A stretch of DNA of 64,000 nt from contig JANNUS010000017.1 of assembly GCA_031395485.1 (NCBI GenBank), positions 124,001 through 188,000 on the forward strand, given 5' to 3'. The notes beneath the pieces were generated by a model. It made no database searches. It saw only the letters and a list, made by a program, of their open reading frames with translations, and was not told the DNA's origin. Source of the stretch: UBA2336 sp031395485 (lineage in GTDB: Bacteria > Bacteroidota > Bacteroidia > Cytophagales > Cyclobacteriaceae). This document shows, piece by piece, positions 33,562-42,666 of the stretch. How positions within the stretch are numbered: the stretch's first letter is position 1; each line of letters starts with the position of its first letter. A program made the translations under genes and the position numbers.

Positions 33562-33975
33562 TTAAATCGTGGCGATGCACTTCAACTCAATGGCAATGGG
33601 TGTGGGTAGTGAACTAATCTCTACCGTTGTTCTACACGGCTGATTCTCTTTAAAATATTCCGCATAGATTTTATTGTAGGTAGGAAAATCCGCTTTCATA
33701 TTCGTAAGAAATACGGTTACGTCTATCAAGTTTTCCCAACGCGAACCCGAAGCCTCCAAAATGTATCGAACGTTTTGAAACACCGAGTGGCACTGCTCCT
33801 CAATATTGTAGGATTCAATATTGCCATTTTCATCGAGTGTAACACCCGGAATTTCTTTCGAACCTTTTTTCCGAGGACCAACACCTGAGAGAAAAAGCAA
33901 GTTGCCAACTTTACGCGCGTGTGGGTAAAGGCCAACTGGCTCTGGTGCTTTATCGGAATTTAATATTGAGCTCAT
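33562..33975 (-). CDS. RidA-family enamine/imine deaminase
   Basis: 137 residues of the YjgF/YER057c/UK114 fold. Features are GLYPHARKVGNLLFLSGVGP, VFQNVRYILEASGSRWENLIDVTVFLTNM, and RTTVEISSLPTPIAIELKCIA, where the Arg is the residue that binds the substrate carboxylate in active RidA. Expected to hydrolyse reactive enamines or imines from PLP enzymes. It begins 6 bp after the aminopeptidase gene and is probably cotranscribed with it. Confidence 0.92.
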   Translation of the reverse strand: MSSILNSDKAPEPVGLYPHARKVGNLLFLSGVGPRKKGSKEIPGVTLDENGNIESYNIEEQCHSVFQNVRYILEASGSRWENLIDVTVFLTNMKADFPTYNKIYAEYFKENQPCRTTVEISSLPTPIAIELKCIATI

Positions 33976-33981
33976 TCTATC

Positions 33982-35280
33982 TTATTTAGAGTTCATCAGA
34001 TCTTCGATCTCCTCTGCTTCGATCGGAATGTTTTTCATCAAGTCGAGAAGACCGGTTTTCGTAATCACGACATTGTTTTCGAGGCGAACGCCTAATCCTT
34101 CTTCTTTAATATAAATACCCGGCTCAATCGTCCACACCATGCCGGGTTGAAGTTTATCGAACATGTTGCCCGTATCGTGAACATCTAATCCCAAATGATG
34201 CCCGGTGCCGTGCATGAAGTATTTCATAAACAAGGGTCGCTCGGGTTGTTGGTTCTTCACATCTGTTTTGTCAATAAGCTTTAGCTTGATCAGCTCATTC
34301 TCCATCACCTTTTGCACTTCTTTGTGATAATCGAAATAAACGGAACCTGTTTTTAATAACTTCATCGCGGCACGCTTCACTCGCAGTACAGCATTGTATA
34401 CATCTTTCTGGCGCTTGGTGAATTTTCCCTTTACCGGAATGGTGCGTGTCATGTCGGCATTGTAATTGGCGTACTCAGCACCAACATCCAGCAATACTAT
34501 ATCTCCCTCCTTGCAAGGTCTACTGTTTTCGATGTAGTGCAGCACACACGAGTTTGCGCCTGCTGCAATGATGGGTTCATACGCAAACCCGCGAGAACCA
34601 TTCCGAATAAATTCATGGAGAAATTCAGCCTCTATCTCATACTCCAGCAACCCGGGCTTCACAAATTTTAAAACTCTTCGAAAAGCTTTCTCTGTGATAT
34701 CACAAGCCTTTTGCAACAGCTCAATCTCAACCGCTGACTTTATAGCTCGAAGTTTTGAAAGAATTGGTGCTACACGTTCATATGTATGAAGTGGATATTT
34801 TTCTTTGCACCATTTTATAAAGCGTGCATCGCGGGTTTCAACGGCAACCTCGGCCCGGTAATGTTGGTTGGTATTCAGGTAGACAAACTCTACACCGCCC
34901 ATCACCATCATCATGTTGAAAAGTTTGTGGAATTCAGAAGTCCATACCACCGTTTCAATTCCGGTAAGCTTACGAGCCTCTTCTTTTGTGAGTTTATGTC
35001 CCTCCCAGGTGGCAATGTGTTCGCTCGTTTCGCGTAAGAAAAGAACTTCGCGATATTTCTTATCAGGATAATCCGGGCAGATCACCAAGATTGTTTCCTC
35101 CTGATCGACACCCGTCATATAAAACAGATCATTGTTTTGCCGAAACCGCATCGTACCATCGGCATTGGTAGGCATAACATCGTTCGAATTAAATACCGCA
35201 ACGGAGCTAGGCCTTAATTCCTTTACAAATCGTTTTCGATTCGCAACAAAAAGGGATGGATTGATTTTCTTGTAACGCAT
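33982..35280 (-). CDS. Xaa-Pro aminopeptidase (aminopeptidase P)
   Basis: 432 residues from the ATG at 35280 (MRYKKINPSLFVANRKRF). The N-terminal AMP_N domain is followed by the creatinase-fold catalytic domain with its five metal ligands visible in DVGAEYANYNADMTRT, FMHGTGHHLGLDVHDTG, TIEPGIYIKEEGLGVRLENN. It removes the N-terminal residue before a proline. An upstream GTG at 35298 lies in the promoter box (35296-35303) and is excluded. RidA follows after 6 bp. Confidence 0.92.
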   Translation of the reverse strand: MRYKKINPSLFVANRKRFVKELRPSSVAVFNSNDVMPTNADGTMRFRQNNDLFYMTGVDQEETILVICPDYPDKKYREVLFLRETSEHIATWEGHKLTKEEARKLTGIETVVWTSEFHKLFNMMMVMGGVEFVYLNTNQHYRAEVAVETRDARFIKWCKEKYPLHTYERVAPILSKLRAIKSAVEIELLQKACDITEKAFRRVLKFVKPGLLEYEIEAEFLHEFIRNGSRGFAYEPIIAAGANSCVLHYIENSRPCKEGDIVLLDVGAEYANYNADMTRTIPVKGKFTKRQKDVYNAVLRVKRAAMKLLKTGSVYFDYHKEVQKVMENELIKLKLIDKTDVKNQQPERPLFMKYFMHGTGHHLGLDVHDTGNMFDKLQPGMVWTIEPGIYIKEEGLGVRLENNVVITKTGLLDLMKNIPIEAEEIEDLMNSK

Positions 35281-35295
35281 AGGGATAGTGACAAC

Positions 35296-35303
35296 CAAAA
35301 GTA
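35296..35303 (-). promoter_or_regulatory. Bacteroidota-type -7 promoter box for the aminopeptidase P gene
   Basis: TACTTTTG on the minus strand matches TAnnTTTG. Predicted start of transcription near 35289 leaves a leader of under 10 nt before the ATG at 35280, so translation may be nearly leaderless. Confidence 0.5.
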
Positions 35304-35308
35304 AAAAA

Positions 35309-35334
35309 CCTGTCGGCTTTAAAAAACCGGCAGG
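35309..35334 (-). terminator. Rho-independent terminator of the DUF4199-like gene
   Basis: On the minus strand CCTGCCGG pairs with CCGACAGG (one G-U), loop TTTTTTAAAG, followed by TTTTTTAC. It lies 36 bp after the stop of the upstream minus-strand gene and immediately before the next promoter box. Confidence 0.75.
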
Positions 35335-35369
35335 CTAATAAGAACAAACCCGGAAACTATACTTCAGGA

Positions 35370-35831
35370 TTATCCACCCTGTGTAGGTTCATCGGTCGTG
35401 ATATAGTTGATGAGAATGAAGGTAACGAGCAGGCCAGAAAACACACCCTCCAGCGCAACAATGAATGCTGAGATATAGGGATTCAGAAAACGACCCATCG
35501 GTTCATTTTCGATTATGAATTGCATAAGCTCAGTATCAATAAACGATACATAAACAAAGAAAAAAACGGCAAATCCCATCGAACCGATAGCACCTGTAGC
35601 CACGCCAGTTACCAATGCTCTGAAATAGTTAAGGTGATCTTCATGTGTTTGCTTGAATTTCTTCAACGCGAAATAAATTCCTGCAACCAAGATGACTAGG
35701 TTGAGCATTCGCAACTCAACCGTGTGCAGCAAGCCTGCAAATTTCATAATCATAAAATAAAGGGTAAGACCAGCGGCAATGCGCAGGCCGTAGTTTTCAG
35801 GAATTTTGTTCGGATCGGTGAATAAACTCAT
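35370..35831 (-). CDS. Four-helix membrane protein, DUF4199-like
   Basis: 153 residues with four predicted membrane helices: ENYGLRIAAGLTLYFMIMKFAGLL, LNLVILVAGIYFALKKF, ALVTGVATGAIGSMGFAVFFFVYV, and ISAFIVALEGVFSGLLVTFILI. The pattern (KKFKQTHEDHLNYFRALVTGVATGAIGSM) recalls the DUF4199 family of Bacteroidota, of which two better examples lie at 57.0-58.1 kb. Function unknown. It has its own terminator. Confidence 0.6.
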   Translation of the reverse strand: MSLFTDPNKIPENYGLRIAAGLTLYFMIMKFAGLLHTVELRMLNLVILVAGIYFALKKFKQTHEDHLNYFRALVTGVATGAIGSMGFAVFFFVYVSFIDTELMQFIIENEPMGRFLNPYISAFIVALEGVFSGLLVTFILINYITTDEPTQGG

Positions 35832-35952
35832 GCGTTGAAAGGTTTGGTGTACTTCAATTTTTGCATTTTCTGACAGAAATTCAACCTTTAGCGTAGGATA
35901 ATTTTGCTTAACCCTAAGAATAAGCCAAAATGGTCGTAATCAAGAATGTAAA

Positions 35953-36924
35953 TCAATTCTCCACATCATGTTGGCGCGATTTTACTCGTTGCTCTTTCCA
36001 TTCTTCCAATTCCTTTCTTCGTGTTTGCAATTCCTCTTCGGTAGGCGAATAATCAATCAACACTTTCAAATCCGGTTGGCCGGCATCAACCCAGGCGGTA
36101 TACCAAAAATCTCCAATCAATTTAATGGCAGCACGCATACGCTGTTCAACCATGTTGGAAAGTGTTTTGTGATAGGCCGTTGAAAATTCAATAGAGTATA
36201 CTTTTATCGTTTGCTTTCCTTTTGTTTCGAAGGAGAATTTCCGTTCACCAAATTTTTCGCTTAACATTTTTTCAAGCATCAATACCGAATCCAGCTGATG
36301 ATTCGAATCTTCAATAGCTTTCCAGGTGGCTAACTGCGGGTTTTTAAGGTACTCCGCTTTTCCAACAAAAAAATCATATTGTGTTGAGAACAATTCCGGA
36401 AGGCGCGATTCCCAAAAAGCATGAATGCCATCTTGACCCGTTAACTGACCGTTATAGTTTTCAGTGGTGTGCAAGGGTACATGGGCATCGGCAATGTAAT
36501 GACCCAGGTCAGCCGAAAGGCTAAGGATCTTTGCAGGATCTTTTATCATGAAGGCATCGCGAAGGCGGTAATACATTACTTGGACATGCCAGGGTAAAAT
36601 ACCATAGGCTTTAAGCGTGTCCTCGCTGTATTTCGTCACCGCCTCTTTCCAGTAGCGAGGCATCTTATAAAGAGCGCTATCTCCAAAATGGTCGATGTCG
36701 ATATAATGACGAGGAGCCTCATCCACAACAGCAAAACGCCTCCGATCGGGATTGACAGATGCTTCTGTGATGTATTGAATGTTCTTTTTGTAAAACCCTA
36801 TCATATCAGCTGGCAGCGTAAAAACGGCTAATCTGTTTATTTGCCGGTGAGCATAGAAGCCCCAGGAGGTCATCAAAAGACCTATAAAAACTAGTAAAAA
36901 GGAGCAAATAAGTGGTTTTCGCAT
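35953..36924 (-). CDS. Zinc-dependent phospholipase C / S1-P1 nuclease-like secreted protein
   Basis: 323 residues with a signal peptide (cut near MTSWGF). The mature protein begins with WGFYAHRQINR, the Trp/His cluster that binds zinc in phospholipase C and P1 nuclease, and continues with DIDHFG, LSADLGHYIADAHVPLHTTENYNGQLTG (metal-binding His/Asp) and GIHAFWESRLPE. Probably a periplasmic or outer-membrane hydrolase for phosphodiesters; the substrate is not determined by sequence. It stands 120 bp upstream of the DUF4199-like gene on the same strand. Confidence 0.78.
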   Translation of the reverse strand: MRKPLICSFLLVFIGLLMTSWGFYAHRQINRLAVFTLPADMIGFYKKNIQYITEASVNPDRRRFAVVDEAPRHYIDIDHFGDSALYKMPRYWKEAVTKYSEDTLKAYGILPWHVQVMYYRLRDAFMIKDPAKILSLSADLGHYIADAHVPLHTTENYNGQLTGQDGIHAFWESRLPELFSTQYDFFVGKAEYLKNPQLATWKAIEDSNHQLDSVLMLEKMLSEKFGERKFSFETKGKQTIKVYSIEFSTAYHKTLSNMVEQRMRAAIKLIGDFWYTAWVDAGQPDLKVLIDYSPTEEELQTRRKELEEWKEQRVKSRQHDVEN

Positions 36925-36996
36925 TACCTAAAGATATTAAAACAGGGTAAAAAGGGAAATTCTAAACTCAGTATTCTAAATTCTAAAATCTTTTAA

Positions 36997-37004
36997 TACC
37001 TTTG
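36997..37004 (+). promoter_or_regulatory. Bacteroidota-type -7 promoter box for rpsT
   Basis: TACCTTTG, exact TAnnTTTG and identical to the version common before strong housekeeping genes. It is 26 bp before the rpsT ATG. Confidence 0.6.
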
Positions 37005-37029
37005 CAGTCCTTATTTTTGAAAAACAGAT

Positions 37030-37284
37030 ATGGCAAACCATAAGTCAGCAGAGAAGAGAATCCGTGCAAACGAAACAAAGCGTGATAGAAACCGCTACCA
37101 GCACAAAACAACCCGTACAGCCGTAAAGGAATTGAAGGCTACTACCGGTAAAGCCGATGCGGCAACCAAGTTAAAAGAGGTTTCAGCGAAGATTGATAAA
37201 CTAGCCAAGAAGAACATCATCCATTGGAAAAAAGCTGCTAACCAGAAGTCGAAACTGGCGAAGCTTGTGAACAAGCTGGCCTAA
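37030..37284 (+). CDS. rpsT: Ribosomal protein S20
   Basis: 84 residues, highly basic and helical: MANHKSAEKRIRANETKRDRNRYQHKTTRTAVKEL at the N-terminus, and KKNIIHWKKAANQKSKLAKLVNKLA at the end, the standard S20 pattern. It binds 16S rRNA in the 30S subunit body. It has its own promoter box and a very strong terminator, so it is monocistronic. Confidence 0.97.
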   Translation: MANHKSAEKRIRANETKRDRNRYQHKTTRTAVKELKATTGKADAATKLKEVSAKIDKLAKKNIIHWKKAANQKSKLAKLVNKLA

Positions 37285-37309
37285 GCACTTTCTTTAATTA
37301 CTATATTAG

Positions 37310-37346
37310 ACCCCGTCCCGATAGAAAATCGGGACGGGGTTTTTTA
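37310..37346 (+). terminator. Rho-independent terminator of rpsT
   Basis: A perfect 13-bp stem, ACCCCGTCCCGAT / ATCGGGACGGGGT, with a 5-nt loop, followed by TTTTTATTTTT. One of the strongest terminators in the window. Confidence 0.93.
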
Positions 37347-37356
37347 TTTTTAACAC

Positions 37357-38058
37357 ATGGAGAAAGAGAAAGCTGAATTCCTGAACATTAAAAGCTGGGC
37401 GGCTGAAGACCGTCCGCGTGAAAAGCTGATGCTGAAAGGAAAATCAACCCTTTCTGATGCTGAACTCATTGCCATCTTATTAGGAACCGGCACAGCCTCC
37501 ATGAGTGCTGTGGATGTTGCCAAAAGCATCCTTCAATCCGTTGGCCATGATTTAAACGAACTCGCCCGACTTACCGTAAAAGACCTAACGAAAATAAAAG
37601 GCATTGGCGAAGCAAAGGCGATCACGATTGTAAGTGCCTTGGAACTAGGAAGAAGACGTAAAGAAACCTCCTCAGAAGAAAAACCAAAAATTACGGGATC
37701 AAAAGATATCTATGACCTACTCAAAGCTGAATTTCTCGACATTCCGCATGAGGCGTTTTGGATTGTGCTGCTCAATCGTGCGAACCGCGTTATTAAAAAA
37801 CATCAAATCAGTCAGGGTGGTGTAGCAGGCACCGTGGCTGACCCGAAAATTATTTTTAAAGTTGCGTTAGAAGAATTAGCCTGTGGAGTGATCCTGGCAC
37901 ACAACCACCCATCTGGAAATTTAACAGCCAGTCAGGCTGATATTGATTTGACAAAGAAACTAAAAGAGTCAGGCAAGCTGTTGGAGATTCAGGTGCTGGA
38001 TCATTTGATTATTGCGGGAAAGAAGTATATGAGTTTTGCGGATGAGGGGTTAATGTAA
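37357..38058 (+). CDS. radC: RadC family protein (JAB/MPN domain)
   Basis: 233 residues. An N-terminal helix-hairpin-helix (about 30-85: LSDAELIAILLGTGTASMSAVDVAKSIL, then TKIKGIGEAKA) precedes an MPN/JAB domain with the metal motif AHNHPSGNLTASQAD (about 187-201) and a Glu in the preceding region. RadC was linked to DNA repair, but its biochemical role is unresolved. It begins just after the rpsT terminator and is followed by the DUF1684 gene with a 1-bp gap. Confidence 0.92.
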   Translation: MEKEKAEFLNIKSWAAEDRPREKLMLKGKSTLSDAELIAILLGTGTASMSAVDVAKSILQSVGHDLNELARLTVKDLTKIKGIGEAKAITIVSALELGRRRKETSSEEKPKITGSKDIYDLLKAEFLDIPHEAFWIVLLNRANRVIKKHQISQGGVAGTVADPKIIFKVALEELACGVILAHNHPSGNLTASQADIDLTKKLKESGKLLEIQVLDHLIIAGKKYMSFADEGLM

Positions 38059-38059
38059 C

Positions 38060-38680
38060 ATGAAGACAAAGAATATAATTTTTATTGGAATCGTAATCAT
38101 TGCGGTCGTAAGCATTTACTATTCATTTAGTGGTGGAGAGACAAGTGAGACATATATCGCCAACATTGAAAAAATGAGGAAAGAGAAAGATCATACGATG
38201 CGCACGACATCTGACTCGCCCTTTGCAAATGACACGACTCAAACATTCAAGGGACTCAACTATTTCCCAATAGATGCTACATACCAGATCCGCGCCAAGC
38301 TTACACCCGTTGAAAGTAAAAAAGCTGTTTTACTACCAACCAGCGATAGTAAACAGAAAAGCTATCTTGAATACGCCTACGCTGAGTTTGAAATGCAGGG
38401 TGTGAAAAATAAACTCTTAATTCTTGAAATCATGGATATGGGTCCATACCGAGGAACACTTTTTCTTGCCTTTGCGGATAAAACCAGTGCAAGAGAAACG
38501 TATGGGGCCGGGCGATACTTAGATGTCAAGAAAATACCGGGCGCCACTTCAGTTACACTTGATTTCAATGAAGCTTATAATCCCTACTGTGCCTACAACG
38601 ACAATTTTTCGTGCCCCTTCCCTCCTCAGGAAAATATTTTATCAATAGCCATCAAAGCCGGTGAAAAAACTTATCATTAA
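38060..38680 (+). CDS. DUF1684 family protein
   Basis: 206 residues. A membrane anchor or signal (NIIFIGIVIIAVVSIYYSFSG) precedes the DUF1684 core, recognised by SPFANDTTQTFKGLNYFPIDATYQIRAKL, FLAFADKTSARETYGAGRYLDV and the very conserved ending VTLDFNEAYNPYCAYNDNFSCPFPP. Function unknown. The reading frame abuts radC (1 bp) and is followed 4 bp later by the DUF1028 gene, so all three are probably one transcript. Confidence 0.9.
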   Translation: MKTKNIIFIGIVIIAVVSIYYSFSGGETSETYIANIEKMRKEKDHTMRTTSDSPFANDTTQTFKGLNYFPIDATYQIRAKLTPVESKKAVLLPTSDSKQKSYLEYAYAEFEMQGVKNKLLILEIMDMGPYRGTLFLAFADKTSARETYGAGRYLDVKKIPGATSVTLDFNEAYNPYCAYNDNFSCPFPPQENILSIAIKAGEKTYH

Positions 38681-38684
38681 AACT

Positions 38685-39665
38685 ATGCGCAACTACATTT
38701 TACTATTTGCACTTGCTTTGTCAGTTCAAAGTATTGCACAAACTATTAAACCAACCGATCCATTAGCACACACCTTCTCTATCGTTGCGCGTGATCCGAA
38801 AACAGGTGAGATGGCCGTGGCTGTACAAAGTCATTGGTTTAGTGTTGGCACGGGTGTTTCGTGGGGCGAAGCCGGTGTAGGTGTAGTGGCTACACAATCG
38901 TTCACAAATAAATCTTTTGGCTTACGCGGGTTGGCGTTGCTGAAACAAGGGAAGACTCCGCAAGAGGCATTGGACATTTTATTGAGCGATGATACCGGAA
39001 AAGATTTTCGGCAAGTGGCAATTCTCGACAAGCTTGGAAGAGTTGCAACGCACACCGGAAAAAATTGCATTGATATGGCAGGCCACTCGAACGGTGAAAA
39101 TTTTTCGGTACAGGCAAACATGATGTTGAACGATAAGGTTGTTCCAGCCATGGAAAGGACATGGAAAGAAAACAGTTCAATGCCATTGGCAGAAAGAATG
39201 GTTGCCGTATTACGAGCCGGACAACTGGCCGGTGGCGATATCCGAGGCAAACAATCTGCCGCACTTCTTATTGTAGCGCCTGAAGCAACGGCTGCTCCCT
39301 GGAACGACAAGCTACTGGATTTGCGCGTAGATGATTCACGGGCTCCCATTCAGGAAATCGATCGACTGTTAAAAGTCCATCGGGCCTATGAACACATGAA
39401 TAAAGGAGATTATCATGTAGAGAAGAATGAGATGCAGAGCGCCATGGACGAATACAACAAGGCTATGAAGATGTTTCCTAATAATCTGGAGATGCAATAT
39501 TGGACTGCCATAACACTGGCTAACAATAAGGAAATCAGTAAGGCATCGGTTATGCTTCAGACTATTTATAAAAAGGATGCAAATTGGAGAGAACTCACCA
39601 GGCGGCTGCCTAAGGTTGGTTTGCTCACGGCTTCAGAAAATGACCTGAAAGAGCTGATGCGATAG
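38685..39665 (+). CDS. Secreted DUF1028 protein with TPR-like tail
   Basis: 326 residues from the ATG at 38685 (an upstream GTG overlapping DUF1684 is unlikely). A signal peptide (cut near SIA-QT) is followed by the DUF1028 Ntn-hydrolase-like domain, starting HTFSIVARDPKTGEMAVAVQSHWFSVG and containing GVGVVATQSFTN and DIRGKQSAALLIVAP. The last 100 residues contain one or two TPR-like units (HRAYEHMNKGDYHVEKNEMQSAMDEYNKAMKMFP). DUF1028 is of unknown function with suspected autocatalytic processing. Confidence 0.88.
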   Translation: MRNYILLFALALSVQSIAQTIKPTDPLAHTFSIVARDPKTGEMAVAVQSHWFSVGTGVSWGEAGVGVVATQSFTNKSFGLRGLALLKQGKTPQEALDILLSDDTGKDFRQVAILDKLGRVATHTGKNCIDMAGHSNGENFSVQANMMLNDKVVPAMERTWKENSSMPLAERMVAVLRAGQLAGGDIRGKQSAALLIVAPEATAAPWNDKLLDLRVDDSRAPIQEIDRLLKVHRAYEHMNKGDYHVEKNEMQSAMDEYNKAMKMFPNNLEMQYWTAITLANNKEISKASVMLQTIYKKDANWRELTRRLPKVGLLTASENDLKELMR

Positions 39666-39677
39666 AATCCATAAACA

Positions 39678-39808
39678 CGTCATTGCGAGGAATTAGGAAT
39701 GGAGAGCGTGATGGGTGACGAAGCAATCCCGTATTCAAAGACTGGCGTGTTCACCTCACCTGATTGCTTTACGCCAATGCACATCCATCGCTTCAGTTCG
39801 CAATGACG
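39678..39808. repeat. Intergenic repeat, family 2, copy C
   Basis: Ends CGTCATTGCG (39678-39687) and CGCAATGACG (39799-39808) are perfect complements, and an inner pair, ACGAAGCAATC near 39718 and GATTGCTTTACG near 39761, makes a cruciform-like element of 131 bp. The left end with flanks (39675-39694) recurs in inverse at 58331-58350 as an exact 20-nt match. It fills the gap between the DUF1028 gene and the pheT promoter. Confidence 0.75.
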
Positions 39809-39824
39809 GTTCCTTTTTTTCTGC

Positions 39825-39832
39825 TATTTTTG
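39825..39832 (+). promoter_or_regulatory. Bacteroidota-type -7 promoter box for pheT
   Basis: TATTTTTG matches TAnnTTTG, 24 bp before the pheT ATG and just after repeat copy C. Confidence 0.5.
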
Positions 39833-39855
39833 CTGTCTTAATTTGCAATTAACGA

Positions 39856-42270
39856 ATGACCATTTCCTACAACTGGCTTAAAGACTACATCGACATTCCT
39901 GAAACAGCGAATGAGATCGGATATGTATTAACTTCAACAGGTTTAGAGGTTGAAAGTGTTGAGCCTTTTGAAACCGTGAAAGGCGGATTAAAAGGATTGG
40001 TGATTGGTGAAATACTCACCTGTACCAAACATCCAAATGCCGATAAGCTTTCACTTACGACTGTGAATATAGGGGGTGAAAAAAATCTCGCGATTGTTTG
40101 TGGAGCACCCAATGTAGCAGCCGGACAAAAAGTAGTGGTGGCCACCGTTGGTACAACGGTGTATCCTGCCAAAGGCGAACCGTTCATGATTAAGTCTGCG
40201 AAGATAAGAGGAGAGCAATCGGAAGGGATGATCTGTGCAGAAGACGAAATCGGATTAGGTGAAAGTCACGCGGGAATTATGGTGTTGGATACCAACGCAG
40301 CCGTTGGAACACCTGCAGCGGAATACTTTAAAATTGAATCAGATCATATTATAGAGATTGGTCTTACGCCAAATCGAATTGATGCCGCTTCACACATTGG
40401 TGTTGCGCGCGATATTAAAGCATCGAAAAATCGTGAAGTACGCTGGCCATCGGTCGACAAATTCAAAGTTGACAACACGAAACTCACCATTGGGGTAACG
40501 GTAGAGAATAATGAAGCCTGTCACCGCTTTTCAGGACTAACCATGACGGGCATCACCATAAAAGAATCGCCTGATTGGTTAAAGAACAAACTCCTGTCTA
40601 TTGGCCTCACGCCTATCAATAATATTGTTGACATCACCAATTTCGTTTGCCACGAAATGGGAAAGCCCATGCATGCATACGATGCTGATAAAATAGCCGG
40701 AAATAAAATAATTATTAAAACCCTTGCCCACGGAACAAAATTCACAACGCTTGACGGCAAAGTGCGTGAGCTTACCAGCAACGACTTAATGGTTTGCAAC
40801 GTGCAAGAAGGTATGTGCCTGGCGGGTGTTTTTGGAGGCTTGCATTCAGGGGTTACGAATTCGACCACGCGTATTTTTTTAGAAAGTGCACATTTCTCCT
40901 CTGATTACATTCGGAAGACAGCCTTGCATCATGGATTAAAAACTGATTCTTCATTTCGCAATGAGAGAGGACCTGATCCTAACCTAACCGTGTATTCGAT
41001 AAAGCGTGCTGCTTTACTCATCAAGGAAATTGCAGGAGGCGAAATCTCATCCGAGATAATGGATGTCTATCCGAAAAAAATCGAAAACCGTGTTATTGAA
41101 GTAAAAGATAAAAACATTAACCGTCTGATCGGGAAAGCCATTCCACGCGAAGAAGTATTTGCGATTCTCAAGGCATTGGATATTGAAATTCTGAATAAGA
41201 AAGAAGATCGGTACACCGTATCGGTTCCTCCCTACCGTGTAGATGTAACACAGGAAGCCGACATAAGTGAAGAAGTTCTCCGCATTTACGGATTCAACAA
41301 TATTGAGTTGAATGATTTTGTCGGATCGGATTTTATTGCAGAGTTCTCCGAGAAAGACATCAATAAATTCAAGAATACGATTGGGCAGCTGCTCGTGGGG
41401 AACGGATTTTACGAAATCTGGACAAACTCATTAACCAATGCTGCATACCAGCAAAAAAATCAATTATCCTTTACAGGCGAACCCATTGAAATACTGAACA
41501 AACTGAGTGAAGAGCAGGGCATTCTGCGTCAAACCATGCTTTTTACGGGGCTGGAAGTTTGTGCGTATAACATTAACCGCAAACAAAAGGACCTTAAGCT
41601 GTTTGAATTTGGTAAGATCTACTTTACAGCAGGCGGTAAATACATCGAAGAAGAAAGACTTGCGCTGTACATCAGCGGAAATAGTGAAACAGAAAATTGG
41701 CAACATAAAACGCAGCCTGTTACCTATCACGATCTGGCTCAGCAAGTGATGCACATCGTTCAAAAGTCGGGCATTGCATCGGTGAAACAAGAAGTGGTAA
41801 AAGACCAACTGTTCGAATATGCGCTGCAAATTTCTGTTGGGAATAAAATTATTGGCACACTCGGAAAAGTAAAACCCGCATTGCTAAAGGATTTAGGCGT
41901 TAAGCAGGAAATATTTTATGCAGAACTCAATACTGCCTTGCTTTTCAATACAGCAAATCCTAAGTTAGTAATTGAAGACGTGCCAAAATTTCCCGAAGTA
42001 AGACGTGACTTGTCGCTCGTAATAGATAAGAGTGTAAGTTTTGATGAGATTCGGAAAACGGTGTTGACAACTGAAAAGCGATTGATTAAAGAGATCATCG
42101 CGTTCGATGTGTATGAAGGAAGTAATATTCCGGCCGGTAAAAAGGCATACGCATTAGGGTTTACCATATTGGATGAAACAAAAACCCTTACGGACGAAGA
42201 AATTGATAAAACGATGAACCGCCTGATGGCTGCTTTTGAGCAAACACTGGGTGCTGTAATCCGAAAATAG
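39856..42270 (+). CDS. pheT: Phenylalanyl-tRNA synthetase, beta subunit
   Basis: 804 residues, the usual bacterial length. Domains in order: start region MTISYNWLKDYIDIP, tRNA-binding EMAP-like domain (GLVIGEILTCTKHPNADKLSLTTVN), B3/B4 editing domain (about 210-385, with SIGLTPINNIVDITNFVCHEMGKPMHAYD and HHGLKTDSSFRNERGPDP), B5 and the catalytic-like core, and a ferredoxin-fold anticodon domain at the end (PKFPEVRRDLSLVIDKSVSF). It pairs with PheS, which is encoded elsewhere. It has its own promoter. Confidence 0.97.
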   Translation: MTISYNWLKDYIDIPETANEIGYVLTSTGLEVESVEPFETVKGGLKGLVIGEILTCTKHPNADKLSLTTVNIGGEKNLAIVCGAPNVAAGQKVVVATVGTTVYPAKGEPFMIKSAKIRGEQSEGMICAEDEIGLGESHAGIMVLDTNAAVGTPAAEYFKIESDHIIEIGLTPNRIDAASHIGVARDIKASKNREVRWPSVDKFKVDNTKLTIGVTVENNEACHRFSGLTMTGITIKESPDWLKNKLLSIGLTPINNIVDITNFVCHEMGKPMHAYDADKIAGNKIIIKTLAHGTKFTTLDGKVRELTSNDLMVCNVQEGMCLAGVFGGLHSGVTNSTTRIFLESAHFSSDYIRKTALHHGLKTDSSFRNERGPDPNLTVYSIKRAALLIKEIAGGEISSEIMDVYPKKIENRVIEVKDKNINRLIGKAIPREEVFAILKALDIEILNKKEDRYTVSVPPYRVDVTQEADISEEVLRIYGFNNIELNDFVGSDFIAEFSEKDINKFKNTIGQLLVGNGFYEIWTNSLTNAAYQQKNQLSFTGEPIEILNKLSEEQGILRQTMLFTGLEVCAYNINRKQKDLKLFEFGKIYFTAGGKYIEEERLALYISGNSETENWQHKTQPVTYHDLAQQVMHIVQKSGIASVKQEVVKDQLFEYALQISVGNKIIGTLGKVKPALLKDLGVKQEIFYAELNTALLFNTANPKLVIEDVPKFPEVRRDLSLVIDKSVSFDEIRKTVLTTEKRLIKEIIAFDVYEGSNIPAGKKAYALGFTILDETKTLTDEEIDKTMNRLMAAFEQTLGAVIRK

Positions 42271-42282
42271 AAGGGAATTGAG

Positions 42283-42300
42283 TCCCGATAGCTATTGGGA
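42283..42300 (+). terminator. Weak palindromic hairpin after pheT
   Basis: TCCCGATAGCTATTGGGA pairs with itself (one G-U), 12 bp after the pheT stop, followed by an AT-rich but not T-rich stretch. The word TCCCGATAGC also resembles the rpsT terminator arm. May attenuate rather than end the transcript into the zapA group. Confidence 0.4.
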
Positions 42301-42348
42301 TGATTTAATATTAGATCGGCATAAAAGCCAACAAAAAAGACTTATTAC

Positions 42349-42645
42349 ATGGAACAGGAACTTCTCAAAACCAACCTGAACGGCTTGGAGCGCAAAATAC
42401 TGGTACTCATCAACGAACACAAAAGCCTTAAAGATGAGATCAAATTGTTAAAAACTGAAAATCAGGAACTTAAATCAGGACTTAAGGGTCGCGATGAGCA
42501 ACTGAGTAATTTTAAAAATCAAATTAAAATCTCTAAAATTGTAGATAATATCAATCCAGAAGACGGAAGTGTCTTTGAATTGAAGAAAAAAGTAGACGAT
42601 TACATTCGGGAAATAGATAAGAGTATTGCTTATTTAAGCCGATAG
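42349..42645 (+). CDS. Coiled-coil protein upstream of zapA (possible ZapB-like partner)
   Basis: 98 residues, nearly all helical with heptad spacing (LNGLERKILVLINEHKSLKDEIKLLKTENQELKSG), then a short second helix (DGSVFELKKKVDDYIREIDKSIAYLSR). No catalytic motif. The position 21 bp before zapA is the main clue: a small coiled-coil gene next to zapA suggests a division-related partner similar in shape to ZapB, but this is inference. Confidence 0.65.
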   Translation: MEQELLKTNLNGLERKILVLINEHKSLKDEIKLLKTENQELKSGLKGRDEQLSNFKNQIKISKIVDNINPEDGSVFELKKKVDDYIREIDKSIAYLSR

Positions 42646-42666
42646 CTGACTGGTAAGATTTAATTA